Shown one piece after another: positions 24,988 through 34,063 of a DNA stretch of 64,000 nucleotides (within the stretch, counting starts at the first letter, position 1; each line of letters opens with the position of its first letter). The position numbers were made by a program, and so were the translations under genes. Under the pieces are notes generated by a model. The model saw only the letters and a program-made list of their open reading frames with translations, did not search any database and was not told the origin of the DNA. The DNA lies in the NCBI GenBank assembly GCA_020637755.1, contig JACKJW010000007.1, positions 76,303 through 140,302 of the forward strand, in the 5' to 3' direction. Origin of the DNA: Brucellaceae bacterium. GTDB lineage: Bacteria; Pseudomonadota; Alphaproteobacteria; Rhizobiales; Rhizobiaceae.

Positions 24988-26169
24988 TCAGACAATCTCG
25001 AACAGGCCGGCAGCACCCATGCCGCCGCCCACGCACATGGTCACTACGGCATATTTCACGCCGCGCCGCTTGCCCTCGATCAGCGCATGGCCGGAAAGGC
25101 GTGAGCCGCTCATGCCATAGGGATGGCCGACCGAGATCGCGCCGCCACTGACGTTCAGCTTGGCCGGGTCGATGCCAAGCTTGTCGCGGCAATAGATCAC
25201 CTGCACGGCAAAGGCCTCGTTCAGCTCCCAAAGGCCGATATCATCCACGCTGAGGCCATGGCGCTGAAGCAGGCGCGGCACGGCGAAAACCGGCCCGATG
25301 CCCATTTCGTCCGGCTCGCAGCCCGCCACGTTGAAGCCGCGCAGGATGCCCAGCGGCTCAAGGTTCTTTTGCTCGGCATATTTCGACGACACCATCACAT
25401 TGGCCGAAGCTCCGTCGGAAAGCTGGGAAGCATTGCCGGCGGTCACGGTGCCACCCTCATAGACCGGTTTCAGGCTGGCCAGGCCCTCGGCATTCGTCTC
25501 CGGGCGCGGACCCTCGTCATGGGAAATGGTCACTTCGGAATGGCTCACTTCCTTGGTGGCCTTGTCGACGACGGCCATTGTCGCGGTGATCGGCGCGATT
25601 TCCTTGTCGAAGCGCCCGGCTTCGCGCGCGGCTGCCGTGCGCCGCTGGCTCTCCAGCCCGTATTCGTCCATCTGTTCGCGCGTGATGCCGTAGCGCTTGG
25701 CGACGTTTTCCGCCGTATCGATCATCGGCAGGTAGACCTCCGGCTTCACCGCCATCAGGCTCTGGTCCATCAGCATGTAGGTGTTGCGCTTGTCGTTCTG
25801 GACAAGCGAGATCGATTCCAGCCCACCGGCAATGCCCGCCTGAACGCCGTCATTGCGGATGGCATTGGCCAGCAGCGCCATGGATTGCAGGCCCGACGAG
25901 CACTGCCGGTCGATGGTGGTTCCCGCGGCCGAAACGGGCAGGCCGGCGGTCAGCAGGGCGCGGCGCGCAACGTTCAGGCCTGTCGCGCCTTCCTGCATGG
26001 CGCACCCCATGATCACGTCCTCGATCTCGCCGCCCTCCAGGCCGGAACGTGACAGGGCGTGCTTGATCGCGTGGCCGCCGAGCGTTGCGCCAGACGTGTT
26101 GTTGAGACCCCCGCGATAGGCCTTGCCGATCGGCGTGCGGGCTGTGGATACGATGACGGCATCAACCAT
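24988..26169 (-). CDS. Acetyl-CoA acyltransferase (thiolase)
   Basis: A 393-residue thiolase that cleaves 3-ketoacyl-CoA with CoA, the last step of beta-oxidation. Cys90 (DRQCSSG) is the acyl-accepting nucleophile, His349 (VGHPYG) and Cys379 (TMCVGGG) complete the active site. The ATG at 26169 follows AGGGAGAACAG; an in-frame ATG at 26190 overlaps the ligase stop and lacks a better ribosome site. It sits between the ligase and two dehydrogenase genes, completing the pathway in one operon. Confidence 0.93.
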   Translation of the reverse strand: MVDAVIVSTARTPIGKAYRGGLNNTSGATLGGHAIKHALSRSGLEGGEIEDVIMGCAMQEGATGLNVARRALLTAGLPVSAAGTTIDRQCSSGLQSMALLANAIRNDGVQAGIAGGLESISLVQNDKRNTYMLMDQSLMAVKPEVYLPMIDTAENVAKRYGITREQMDEYGLESQRRTAAAREAGRFDKEIAPITATMAVVDKATKEVSHSEVTISHDEGPRPETNAEGLASLKPVYEGGTVTAGNASQLSDGASANVMVSSKYAEQKNLEPLGILRGFNVAGCEPDEMGIGPVFAVPRLLQRHGLSVDDIGLWELNEAFAVQVIYCRDKLGIDPAKLNVSGGAISVGHPYGMSGSRLSGHALIEGKRRGVKYAVVTMCVGGGMGAAGLFEIV

Positions 26170-26186
26170 GGGTCTGTTCTCCCTGT

Positions 26187-27872
26187 TCATGGATTTGCGG
26201 CTGCGGCCAAGGCGCGCTCCGCCTCTTCGCGTTTGAGTTCGATCTTGGACAACTTGCCGACCGGCGTGCGCGGCAGGGCATCGCGGATTTCAAGGGCGCG
26301 CGGCATTTCGTGCTTTCCCAGCCGGCCGGCGAGATGCGCCTGCAAGGCTTCCAGCGTCAGCGGGTCCGCGCCAGCGCTGAGCTTGAGGAAGGCCTTGGCA
26401 CTTTCCCCGCGATAGGTATCCGGCACGCCGATGACGAGACATTCCTCCACATCCGGATGGGTGTAGATCGCCTGCTCGATCATCTGCGGATAGACGTTGA
26501 AACCGCCCGACAGGATCATGTCCTTCTTGCGGTCGACGATGGTGAAAAAGCCGTCTGCGTCCATGAAGCCGATGTCACCGGTCAAAAACCAGCCGTCCGC
26601 GAAGCTGGCCGCTGTCTCTTCCGGCCGGTTCCAGTAGCCGGATGTCACGTTGGCACCACGGATCGCCAATTCGCCTGTCTCCCCCTGCTCCAGCTCCACC
26701 GCGGGATCATTGAGCGAAACCACGCGCAGCACAATGCCGGGAAGCGGGATTCCGATGGTTCCGGCCTTTTCCGGCCAGCCCTTCGGCAGGTTGGTTCCCG
26801 CCGGTGACGTTTCGCTCATGCCCCAGCCGCCGAGCAGTTCCAGCCCGGTCTTGTCGCGGAAGCGGCGTGCCACCTCCACAGGCATCGGGGCGCCGCCCGA
26901 TGCCGTCAGCGTCAGGGTGGAAAGGTCGCGCCGCTCGAAGCCGGGCTGCTGGGTGATGGCGATCCACATGGTGGGCACACCCGGCAGCACATTGGACCCG
27001 GCCTCGATCTCGTCCAGCGCCGAGGCCGGATCGAACCGCAGGCGCAACTGGCAGAGGTTCCCGGCTTTCAGCGAGCGCAGCAGTACCGCCGACAGTCCGT
27101 AGATGTGGAAGAGCGGCAGATAGACCAGCACCTTTTCCGGTTCCGGCCGGGTCAGGCCCCAATGGTCGTACCAGGCGGTGTAGGAAGAGACCGCCGCCGA
27201 GAGATTGCCATGGGTCAGCATGGCGGCCTTGGGAAGGCCCGTCGTGCCGCCGGTATATTGCAGCAGCGCCAGGTCGTCCGCCATCACGGGCACCGGGTGC
27301 GAGACTTCCGCGCCGCGTACGAAATCGGACCAGCAGGTGACGGCGGGGCCTTCGGGCATCGGGCCGGTCTCCGCCCAGTCGCCGAAGGCCTCATCCTCGA
27401 AAACGATCACGCGGTCCGCGTGGCCAGCCGCGGCCAGCCGGGCGGCACCCTCCGCGAGCGCGGCCACGTTGGTCGTCACCAGCATTCGTGCGCCGCTGTC
27501 GGCAAGCTTGTGAGCGAGAATGGCCGGTGCATCCAGCGGCGACAGATGTACGACCACGGCGCCGGCCTTGAGGGCGCCGAAAAACGCAACCGGATGGGCT
27601 GGTGTGTTGGGAAGCAGCAGGGCAACCCGGTCGCCCCTGCCGATCCCGGCGCGGTGGAACGCTGCGGCTGCCGCATCCGCAAGCGCCCCAAGTTCGCCAT
27701 AGGAGATGGTTCGGCCGCGATGCTCCAGCGCCGGCCGGTCCGGCCACTGCCTCGCCCCCTCCTCAACAATGGATGGCACGGCATAGGTTTCCATGGCGTC
27801 CGGGAAAGTCCACCCGTCGCCATAGGCCTTTGCCCAGGGCCATCCACCTGCAGGAGGGGAAGGGAGCGTCAC
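26187..27872 (-). CDS. Long-chain acyl-CoA ligase (AMP-forming)
   Basis: A 561-residue member of the ANL superfamily that activates a carboxylic acid with ATP and CoA. The P-loop is LLQYTGGTTGLPKAAMLTHG near residues 208-227; later blocks are GGWGMSETSPAG, LTGDIGFMDADGFFTIVDRKKD, cut here as TGDIGFMDADGFF, and the C-terminal PRTPVGKLSKIELK with the catalytic Lys. The start overlaps the FadB-like gene stop by four bases. It supplies acyl-CoA to the other enzymes in the operon. Fatty acid is the likeliest substrate, but aryl acids cannot be excluded. Confidence 0.92.
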   Translation of the reverse strand: MTLPSPPAGGWPWAKAYGDGWTFPDAMETYAVPSIVEEGARQWPDRPALEHRGRTISYGELGALADAAAAAFHRAGIGRGDRVALLLPNTPAHPVAFFGALKAGAVVVHLSPLDAPAILAHKLADSGARMLVTTNVAALAEGAARLAAAGHADRVIVFEDEAFGDWAETGPMPEGPAVTCWSDFVRGAEVSHPVPVMADDLALLQYTGGTTGLPKAAMLTHGNLSAAVSSYTAWYDHWGLTRPEPEKVLVYLPLFHIYGLSAVLLRSLKAGNLCQLRLRFDPASALDEIEAGSNVLPGVPTMWIAITQQPGFERRDLSTLTLTASGGAPMPVEVARRFRDKTGLELLGGWGMSETSPAGTNLPKGWPEKAGTIGIPLPGIVLRVVSLNDPAVELEQGETGELAIRGANVTSGYWNRPEETAASFADGWFLTGDIGFMDADGFFTIVDRKKDMILSGGFNVYPQMIEQAIYTHPDVEECLVIGVPDTYRGESAKAFLKLSAGADPLTLEALQAHLAGRLGKHEMPRALEIRDALPRTPVGKLSKIELKREEAERALAAAANP

Positions 27873-29956
27873 TTGCCTGCCTGGAAGTCCGCGAAGGTCT
27901 TGCCTTCGGCGGCCAGCCGCTTGAGCAGGGCAGACGGCTTGAACACATCCGCGCCGGTCTTGCCGTGCCAGTATTCAAGACGGTCCACGATCTTGGCCAG
28001 GCCTTCGCCGTCGGCCCAATGCATCGGGCCACCCTTGCCGACCGGGAAGCCGTACCCGTAGATCCAGACAACATCGACATCGGAAGGCCGTTCCGAAATT
28101 CCCTCTTCAAGGATTTTCGCGCCCTCGTTGATCATCGGGTAGAGCGTCCGCTCGGTAATCTCCTCTGCCGAGATGTCGCGCCGGTTCACACCCTTTTCGC
28201 CTGCCACCTTGAGGATCAGGTCCTCGATCCAGGGATCGGCAATCGGCGTGCGGCCGTCCTCGTAGCGGTAATAGCCGGCACCGGTCTTCTGGCCGAAGCG
28301 CCCCGCCTCGCAGATCGGATCGGCGATGGAGGCGGTCAGGCCGAGCGACTTGCGCGTCCGCCAGCCGATGTCGTTTCCGGCCAGGTCCGACATCTGGAAC
28401 GGCCCCATCGGCCAGCCGAAGTCACGGAAGGCCTTGTCTACCGTTTCGGGCAATGCGCCTTCCAGCAGGAGCGACTCGGCTTGCTGCGAACGCGACGCCA
28501 GCATGCGGTTGCCGACAAAGCCGTGGCAGACGCCGACAACGACGGGCACCTTCTTGGCCTTCTTGCCGACGGCCATGGCCGTGGCCAGTACATCGGGGGC
28601 CGTTGCCTTGCCACGCACGATTTCCAGGAGCTTCATCACATTGGCAGGCGAGAAGAAATGCATGCCGAGCACGTCGTGCGGACGGCTGGTGAAGGATGCG
28701 ATCCTGTCCACGTCGAGATAGGAGGTGTTGGAGGCCAGAATTGCGCCCGGCTTGGCAATCTGATCGAGCTTCTTGAACACCTGTTCCTTGACGCCGATTT
28801 CCTCGAACACCGCCTCGATGATGATGTCGCAATCGGCCAGATCGTCATAGGAGGTCGTCGGCGTGAACAGCGCCATGCGCTTGTCGACATCCTCCGCCTT
28901 CATCGACCCGCGCTGGGCGGAGATTTCGTAATTCTTGCGGATGCGCGCCAGGCCGTTCTTCAACGGTTCTTCCGACATTTCGAGCAGCGTCACCGGAATG
29001 CCGCCATTGACCAGCGACATGGCGATGCCGCCGCCCATCGTGCCCGCCCCGATCACCCCGGCCCGCTTCACTTCGCGTGGCGCCACGTCCTTCGTGATCC
29101 CCTTGACCTTGCCAGCCTCGCGTTCGGCAAAGAAGAGATGGCGCTGCGCCTTCGACTGGTCGCTGGCAAGGGCAGCAAGGAACAGACGCAGTTCCTCGGC
29201 ATAGGCCTCGTCAAACGGCATGGTCAGCGCATTGCGCACGGCTTTGGCGCAGAGATGCGGCGCTTCCAGTCCCTTGGCCTTGGCGGTCACCTGTTTGACG
29301 AGCGCGTCGAACCCGGCGAGGTCCGCCCGCGCGGCCTCCATCTTGCCTTCGCGGTTGCGCGGCAGCACCGGTGTTTCGCTCGCAGTGATCCTGTCACGCA
29401 GGAAGGCGGCGGCACCGGCGACGAGATCGCCTTCGATGATGGCGTCCACCAGTCCGTCGGCCAGGCATTCCTTCGCTGGCATGAAGCGGCCCGACACGAT
29501 GGCGGCAACCGCCTTTTCCGGCCCGATCATGCGCGGCAGGCGGACCGTGCCGCCAGCACCGGGCAGCAGGCCGAGTTTCACTTCGGGCAATCCGCACAGC
29601 GTCTTCGGGTCCGCGACGCGATAGTGGCAGCCGAGCGACAATTCCAGCCCGCCGCCGAGTGCCGTTCCGTGCAGGGCGGCAACCGTCGGCTTGGTGATGC
29701 TTTCCAGCGTGGCGATCAGGTCCAGCAGGTTCGGGCGCTTCGGCGGCCCGCCGAATTCGGTGATGTCGGCTCCTGCGACAAAGGTGCGGCCCGCGCAGGC
29801 AAGCACGATGCCCTCCACTGTTCCGTCATCACGCAGCTGTTGCAGCGCGGCATCCAGCGGCGCGCGCATGGCAAAGCTCAGCGCATTGACCGGCGGATTG
29901 TCGATGGTGACGATGGCAATCCCGCCGTCACGGGTGACGGTGACAATATCGGACAT
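27869..29956 (-). CDS. Multifunctional enoyl-CoA hydratase / 3-hydroxyacyl-CoA dehydrogenase
   Basis: A 695-residue two-part beta-oxidation enzyme of the FadB/FadJ kind. The N-terminal crotonase domain (about 1-190) has TIDNPPVNALS, AGADITEFGG and GTALGGGLELSLGCHYRVA. The NAD-binding domain begins near residue 295 with AGVIGAGTMGGGIAMSLVNGG and is followed by the two 3-hydroxyacyl-CoA dehydrogenase C-terminal repeats (GFVGNRMLA, GWPMGPFQMSDLAG). The ATG at 29956 follows AGGGAGGCTTC and is preferred to an upstream in-frame ATG at 30109, which lies upstream of the operator. It is the first gene of the operon. Confidence 0.94.
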   Translation of the reverse strand: MSDIVTVTRDGGIAIVTIDNPPVNALSFAMRAPLDAALQQLRDDGTVEGIVLACAGRTFVAGADITEFGGPPKRPNLLDLIATLESITKPTVAALHGTALGGGLELSLGCHYRVADPKTLCGLPEVKLGLLPGAGGTVRLPRMIGPEKAVAAIVSGRFMPAKECLADGLVDAIIEGDLVAGAAAFLRDRITASETPVLPRNREGKMEAARADLAGFDALVKQVTAKAKGLEAPHLCAKAVRNALTMPFDEAYAEELRLFLAALASDQSKAQRHLFFAEREAGKVKGITKDVAPREVKRAGVIGAGTMGGGIAMSLVNGGIPVTLLEMSEEPLKNGLARIRKNYEISAQRGSMKAEDVDKRMALFTPTTSYDDLADCDIIIEAVFEEIGVKEQVFKKLDQIAKPGAILASNTSYLDVDRIASFTSRPHDVLGMHFFSPANVMKLLEIVRGKATAPDVLATAMAVGKKAKKVPVVVGVCHGFVGNRMLASRSQQAESLLLEGALPETVDKAFRDFGWPMGPFQMSDLAGNDIGWRTRKSLGLTASIADPICEAGRFGQKTGAGYYRYEDGRTPIADPWIEDLILKVAGEKGVNRRDISAEEITERTLYPMINEGAKILEEGISERPSDVDVVWIYGYGFPVGKGGPMHWADGEGLAKIVDRLEYWHGKTGADVFKPSALLKRLAAEGKTFADFQAGK

Positions 29957-30068
29957 GAAGCCTCCCTCGCGCTTTTCCGAATCGGCCCGGTGGCCGGGCA
30001 TGGCAAAACGGCCCAGTCTGCGGCGGGTCTCCCCGCATTGTTCCGGCCCGCTTCTCCTCCCAAGGAGG

Positions 30069-30088
30069 AACATACTACCGAGTATGTT
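30069..30088. promoter_or_regulatory. Perfect inverted repeat upstream of the beta-oxidation operon
   Basis: AACATACT-N4-AGTATGTT, eight-base perfect arms, about 113 bases before the FadB-like start. It has the size of a TetR-family operator (PsrA/FadR-like). No TetR gene is in the window, so the regulator would be encoded elsewhere. Confidence 0.6.
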
Positions 30089-30230
30089 GGAACCGCCCGG
30101 CACTGTCAATCAGCCCCGCCGGGATTCTTCATGACCGCTTTGCATGCCGCGCATCAGACAAATTCAGAAGATTGAATGTTTCTGGGCTCCATGCTTTCAT
30201 GGCCGCAACAAGCAGGAACCGGAGGACACC

Positions 30231-31187
30231 ATGAAAGCCCGCGACAAGGCCATAGCCGATCAGTTGCACCTGAGCCGCCGCCAGCTTCTGGCGCTGGGAG
30301 CAGGTGGGATGGCGGCGCTCGCGCTTGCGCTTCGGCCCGGCCCGGCCCGTGCGCTCGGTACCACGAAGCTTGGCGAGGCGGATGTGACCATCGTGTCCGA
30401 CGGCCACCTGACACTGCCGCTCGCCTTCCTTGCCCCGGACGTCCCCAGGCAGGAGCTGGATGCGCTGCTCACGCAAAATGGCCTGCCGACTGATGCGCTG
30501 AAGCCGGATTGCAACATCACCTTCTTCAAATCGGGCGACCGGCTGGTCGCGTTCGATGTCGGGTCGGGACCGAATTTCATGCCGACCGCCGGTGAATTGG
30601 TTGCCAACATGGAAGAGGCGGGGATCGATCCCGGTGCCGTTACCGATGTCGTCTTCACCCATGCCCATCCAGACCATCTCTGGGGGCTGGTGGATGATCT
30701 GGATGAGCTGGTCTTTCCCGAGGCCAGCTATCACATCGGGCAGGCCGAATGGGATTTCTGGCGTGCGGATGACACGCTGGCCAAGATGGCCGATGAGCGC
30801 AAGACCTTTGTGGTTGGCGCACAGTCGCGTCTGGCCGTGCTGGAGGACCGAATCAATTTCATCAAGCCGGGCCAGGAAGTCGTGCCGGGCGTCGAGGCCG
30901 TTGATACGGCGGGCCATACGCCAGGGCACCTGTCCTACATGCTCCATGCCGGTTCGGACTCCATGCTGGTCATCGGCGATGCCATCTCCAACCACGTCCT
31001 GTCTTTCATGAAGCCGGAATGGCCTTCGGGTTCCGATCAGGATCCGGCAAAGGGGATCGAGACGCGCAAGGCGCTGCTCGACCGGCTGGCGGCCGACAGG
31101 TCGCGGATCATTGGCTATCACCTGCCGCATCCGGGCGAGGGGAGGGTCGAGCGCGATGGCACTGCCTACCGCTTCGCGGCCGGCTGA
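30231..31187 (+). CDS. Tat-exported metallo-beta-lactamase-fold protein (SoxH-like)
   Basis: A 318-residue MBL-fold protein with a twin-arginine signal: SRRQLLALGAG at residues 15-25, then a hydrophobic stretch and Ala-rich cleavage region near 40. The intact metal motif is THAHPDHLWG, with DTAGHTPGH and VIGDAISNH further on. SoxH of Paracoccus is a similar-sized periplasmic MBL protein at the end of its sox operon, so a sulfur role is plausible here beside SoxT- and SoxR-like genes. The ATG at 30231 follows GGAGGACACC. Its stop abuts the stop of the convergent permease gene with no bases between. Confidence 0.85.
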   Translation: MKARDKAIADQLHLSRRQLLALGAGGMAALALALRPGPARALGTTKLGEADVTIVSDGHLTLPLAFLAPDVPRQELDALLTQNGLPTDALKPDCNITFFKSGDRLVAFDVGSGPNFMPTAGELVANMEEAGIDPGAVTDVVFTHAHPDHLWGLVDDLDELVFPEASYHIGQAEWDFWRADDTLAKMADERKTFVVGAQSRLAVLEDRINFIKPGQEVVPGVEAVDTAGHTPGHLSYMLHAGSDSMLVIGDAISNHVLSFMKPEWPSGSDQDPAKGIETRKALLDRLAADRSRIIGYHLPHPGEGRVERDGTAYRFAAG

Positions 31188-32282
31188 TCACTCGGCGGGC
31201 TTGCCGCTTTCCCGGCGGAAGGCAGCGAGCGCGGAGCCTTCCAGAAGATAGGCAAGCCCCATGCGCGCACCGAGCGCGATGGAAGCCATGGCGAATGGCG
31301 CGGAAATCGCGAGCGTCGAAACGGCGGTGACCCCCTGTCCGATGGTGCATCCCATCGCGAACACCCCGCCCACGCCCATCAGGAAACCGCCGGCCATGTG
31401 GCGCGACAGCTCGCGCGCGTCGTCGCAGGCTTCCCAGCGCATGTCATCGCGCCACCAGGCGCAGGCCGCGGCCCCCGCAAGAACCCCGATCATCAGGCCG
31501 ACCCCATAGTCCGGCACCACACCGGTGAAGGTCGCGAAATGCATGATGGCATCACCGACCGGCACCACGAAGGAGCCGGCCTCCAGTTGCACCACATCAA
31601 ACGAGTTCCGCTGAGCCAGCGATGTCGCCCACCATCCGAACGCAATGGTGAGGCCGATCACGATGCCCGTTGCGATCCGGCCGCCATTGCGGCGGAAGGC
31701 GGCATCGCGGAACGCCCACGTCAGCAAGGTCATGGCGGCGACGGCGGCAACGGCGATCGACAGGTCATGTCCGGTGAGGGTCGAGACGATGTCGCCAAGG
31801 GATTGCGTCGGGGAGGGCGACAGGTTGATGGCCAAGTCATCGACGATCTTCACGCGCGCCTGCGCGATCAGTCCACGCTGGGCAGCCAGCGCCGAAAGAC
31901 CAAGGACGAGCAGCACGACGACCGACCGCAAGCTGCCGCCGCCGGAACGCACCAGCGCGCCGAAACCGCAGGTGCCCACAAGCGCCATGCCGAAGCCGAA
32001 CGCGACGCCGCCGAGAACCGCTCCTGTCAGCCCGAAAAGCGGCGACAGGTAGAAGCTTGAGCGGATGTCGGCCATGCCCGTGTGAATGAGAATCTGGGTT
32101 GCCATCAGCGCCGTGGCCGCGGCAAGGATCCAGCTGGAAAGCCCGGAGCTGTCCCCGGCATACCAGTGCCGCTCAAGCGCTGACAGGGTGCAGAAATGGG
32201 TGCGCCGGGCCGCAAAGCCCATTACGAACCCGGCGGCCAGCCCGGCAGCGGGCAGGAACCAAGGCGATTGCACAAACTCCAT
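31188..32282 (-). CDS. YeeE/YedE-family sulfur permease (SoxT-like)
   Basis: A 364-residue inner-membrane protein with two related halves, about nine hydrophobic segments. Cysteine motifs of sulfur transport are RTHFCTLSALERH, GTCGFGALVRSGGG and GCTIGQGVTAVS. The ATG at 32282 follows GGGAGGATCGC. It lies downstream of the soxR-type repressor gene, 111 bases from its stop, the place SoxT takes in other alphaproteobacteria. It probably brings thiosulfate or a derived sulfur species into the cell for signalling or assimilation; this is inferred from the family. Confidence 0.85.
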   Translation of the reverse strand: MEFVQSPWFLPAAGLAAGFVMGFAARRTHFCTLSALERHWYAGDSSGLSSWILAAATALMATQILIHTGMADIRSSFYLSPLFGLTGAVLGGVAFGFGMALVGTCGFGALVRSGGGSLRSVVVLLVLGLSALAAQRGLIAQARVKIVDDLAINLSPSPTQSLGDIVSTLTGHDLSIAVAAVAAMTLLTWAFRDAAFRRNGGRIATGIVIGLTIAFGWWATSLAQRNSFDVVQLEAGSFVVPVGDAIMHFATFTGVVPDYGVGLMIGVLAGAAACAWWRDDMRWEACDDARELSRHMAGGFLMGVGGVFAMGCTIGQGVTAVSTLAISAPFAMASIALGARMGLAYLLEGSALAAFRRESGKPAE

Positions 32283-32393
32283 GCGATCCTCCCGGACCCG
32301 CCATCTTGCCGTGACGGTATCTCTCGCAGACCCGGAAGGGATGCTACATGGGGAAGGGAATGACCGCAATCACCGCGATCACGGGCCAGAGCG

Positions 32394-32741
32394 TCAGTCC
32401 GTGTTGCGCACCGGCGCGCAGAACAGCCCGTACAGCGTCTCGATCACCGGGGCCACTTCGGCGCTGGCAAGCGAGTAATAGATCATGCGTCCGTCGCGGC
32501 GCGTCTCAACCAGCTGGTCGAAGCGCAGGCGCGCGAGCTGCTGGGAAACGGCAGCCTGCGGCATGTTCATGATGTCCTCGAGTTCGGAAACCGATTTCTC
32601 GCCTTCAGCCAGCAGGCAAAGGATCAGCAGGCGGCTTTCGTGGCTGAGCGCCTTCAGCAGATCGCTGGCCTTGCGCGCCTGGTTCAGAAGCTGATTGAAT
32701 TCCGCCGGTTCCGCCGGATTGAGTTTCGGAAGCGCCACCAT
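32394..32741 (-). CDS. soxR: ArsR-family sulfur-responsive repressor SoxR
   Basis: A 115-residue winged-helix repressor. The recognition helix is NMPQAAVSQQLARLRFDQLV and the wing TRRDGRMIYYSLAS. Cys42 (LILCLLAEG) and Cys108 (GLFCAPV) match the cysteine pair of BigR/SqrR and of the regulator at 22205. It lies between soxS and the SoxT-like gene on the minus strand, in the place of soxR of other alphaproteobacterial sox clusters, so it should repress the sox genes without thiosulfate. Its own promoter holds the word TGTGCACAT shared with the other ArsR operator. Confidence 0.88.
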   Translation of the reverse strand: MVALPKLNPAEPAEFNQLLNQARKASDLLKALSHESRLLILCLLAEGEKSVSELEDIMNMPQAAVSQQLARLRFDQLVETRRDGRMIYYSLASAEVAPVIETLYGLFCAPVRNTD

Positions 32742-32774
32742 CGCTTGCCCGTCTCCCTCGCCGCCCCATCAATT

Positions 32775-32800
32775 GACATGTGTGCACATTAACATGTTGC
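32775..32800. promoter_or_regulatory. Palindromic operator-like sequence before soxR
   Basis: Contains the palindromes TGTGCACA (32781-32788) and AACATGTT (32791-32798). It lies 34 bases before the soxR start. The site at 22168-22191 has the same words, suggesting that both two-cysteine ArsR repressors see related DNA. Confidence 0.55.
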
Positions 32801-32824
32801 AGTGCAAAAACAAACCGGAATGTC

Positions 32825-33184
32825 CTATTGGGCCAATTTTCCGATCAATTCACCTGCCAAATACCAGAAAAACTGGTCGCCGGGATATCCCCGGATGCGG
32901 CCGATTTCCTTGCCATTTTGAACGAGAACAAATGTGGGGGTGAAGCGCTCGGTGGCGATGCCCTTGAGGTCGTCGGGCCACGGCTGGGTGATGTCAATCC
33001 GGCGCAGTGGCGCGCGGCGGCCTTCATCGGTGTTGGGCCAGGCGGGCGCGATTTCCTTGTTGAAGCGGGCGCACCAGACGCAGCCGGGCTGTTCCAGCAT
33101 GAGCATTTCAACCTCTGCCGCGCGCACCGGCAGGGCCGTCAGGACGATGCAAAGCAAGGCCAGTAAGGGTGCAAGTTTTTTCAC
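32825..33184 (-). CDS. soxS: Periplasmic thioredoxin-like protein SoxS
   Basis: A 119-residue exported thioredoxin-fold protein. The start is GTG at 33184 (VKKLAPLLALL), giving a clean Sec signal peptide ending PVRAA, with GGGAG upstream. A longer frame with ATG at 33214 has no ribosome site. The redox motif is Cys35-Val-Trp-Cys38, followed by FVLVQNGKEIGRIRGYPG. SoxS of other sox clusters reactivates the SoxYZ carrier by reducing it. It is divergent from soxV, with a 100-base shared promoter region. Confidence 0.88.
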   Translation of the reverse strand: MKKLAPLLALLCIVLTALPVRAAEVEMLMLEQPGCVWCARFNKEIAPAWPNTDEGRRAPLRRIDITQPWPDDLKGIATERFTPTFVLVQNGKEIGRIRGYPGDQFFWYLAGELIGKLAQ

Positions 33185-33284
33185 GCGGCGCTCCCGGAAT
33201 GGAGATTGAAACATATAGCGTAATCCGCATACATTCCAGCCTCTGGTGAAGGGGGCGCATCGGTGTGCCCGGAATGGAGGAATG
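33185..33284. promoter_or_regulatory. Divergent soxS/soxV promoter region
   Basis: AT-rich centre with GGAATG at 33196-33201 facing CATTCC at 33232-33237. ATACATTC at 33229-33236 also occurs at 34666-34673 before soxX. It should drive soxS-soxR leftwards and the main sox operon rightwards. The precise operator is not certain. Confidence 0.45.
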
Positions 33285-34052
33285 ATGCTGGATGTCAGCC
33301 TGTGGGGCGCCCTGGTCGCCGGCCTGCTGTCCTTCGTTTCCCCATGCGTGCTGCCCATCGTGCCGCCCTATCTGGCCTGGCTGGCGGGCCTGAGCTTCGA
33401 GGAACTGCGCGAAAGCGAGACCGTTTCGGGCCGTTCACGGCGCATCGTTGCCGCAGCCGTGGCGTTCGTGCTGGGCTTCTCCACCGTTTTCATCATGCTG
33501 GGTGCCACGGCTTCGATCTTCGGTCAGGCCATGCGCACGGCGCTTGCCTGGTCGGTCCGCATCGGCCCGCTTGATATCAACGTGCTGGGCGCCATGGCGG
33601 GCTTGGTGATTTTGGTCATGGGTCTGCATTTTCTGGGGGTCTTCCGCATCGGCCTTTTGTATCGCGAAGCTCGCGTGAACGTGGAGCGCAAGCCCGCGGG
33701 GCTGCCTGGCGCCTATGTCATGGGGTTGGCGTTTGCCTTTGGCTGGACGCCCTGTGTCGGCCCGGTTTTGGCCGCGATCCTGTTCGTGGCGGGCAGCGAG
33801 GACACGGCCATGCGCGGGGCCGCGCTGCTGGCTTCCTATTCGCTGGGCATCGGCGTACCCTTCGTGCTGGCCGCGCTGTTCGCCAGCCGCTTCATCGGTG
33901 CCGCACAGCGCTTCAAGCGTCACATGCACAAGGTGGAGATGGCCATGGGTGTGCTGCTGGTCGTCACCGGCCTGCTTTTCATGACCGGCCAGATGTCGCG
34001 AATCGCCCAATGGCTGATCGATACGTTCCCGGCCTTCCAGTCCGTCGGTTGA
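33285..34052 (+). CDS. soxV: Cytochrome c biogenesis-type membrane protein SoxV (CcdA family)
   Basis: A 255-residue inner-membrane protein of the CcdA/DsbD family with six hydrophobic segments. The first reads LLSFVSPCVLPIVPPYLAWLAG and the fourth FGWTPCVGPVLAAILF; these cysteines in helices 1 and 4 carry electrons from cytoplasmic thioredoxin to the periplasm. In Sox systems SoxV passes reducing power to SoxW/SoxS. The ATG at 33285 is chosen over the one at 33282 because GGAGG is four rather than one base away. First gene of the rightward sox operon; soxW follows 11 bases later. Confidence 0.9.
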   Translation: MLDVSLWGALVAGLLSFVSPCVLPIVPPYLAWLAGLSFEELRESETVSGRSRRIVAAAVAFVLGFSTVFIMLGATASIFGQAMRTALAWSVRIGPLDINVLGAMAGLVILVMGLHFLGVFRIGLLYREARVNVERKPAGLPGAYVMGLAFAFGWTPCVGPVLAAILFVAGSEDTAMRGAALLASYSLGIGVPFVLAALFASRFIGAAQRFKRHMHKVEMAMGVLLVVTGLLFMTGQMSRIAQWLIDTFPAFQSVG

Positions 34053-34063
34053 GGAGGATGACC

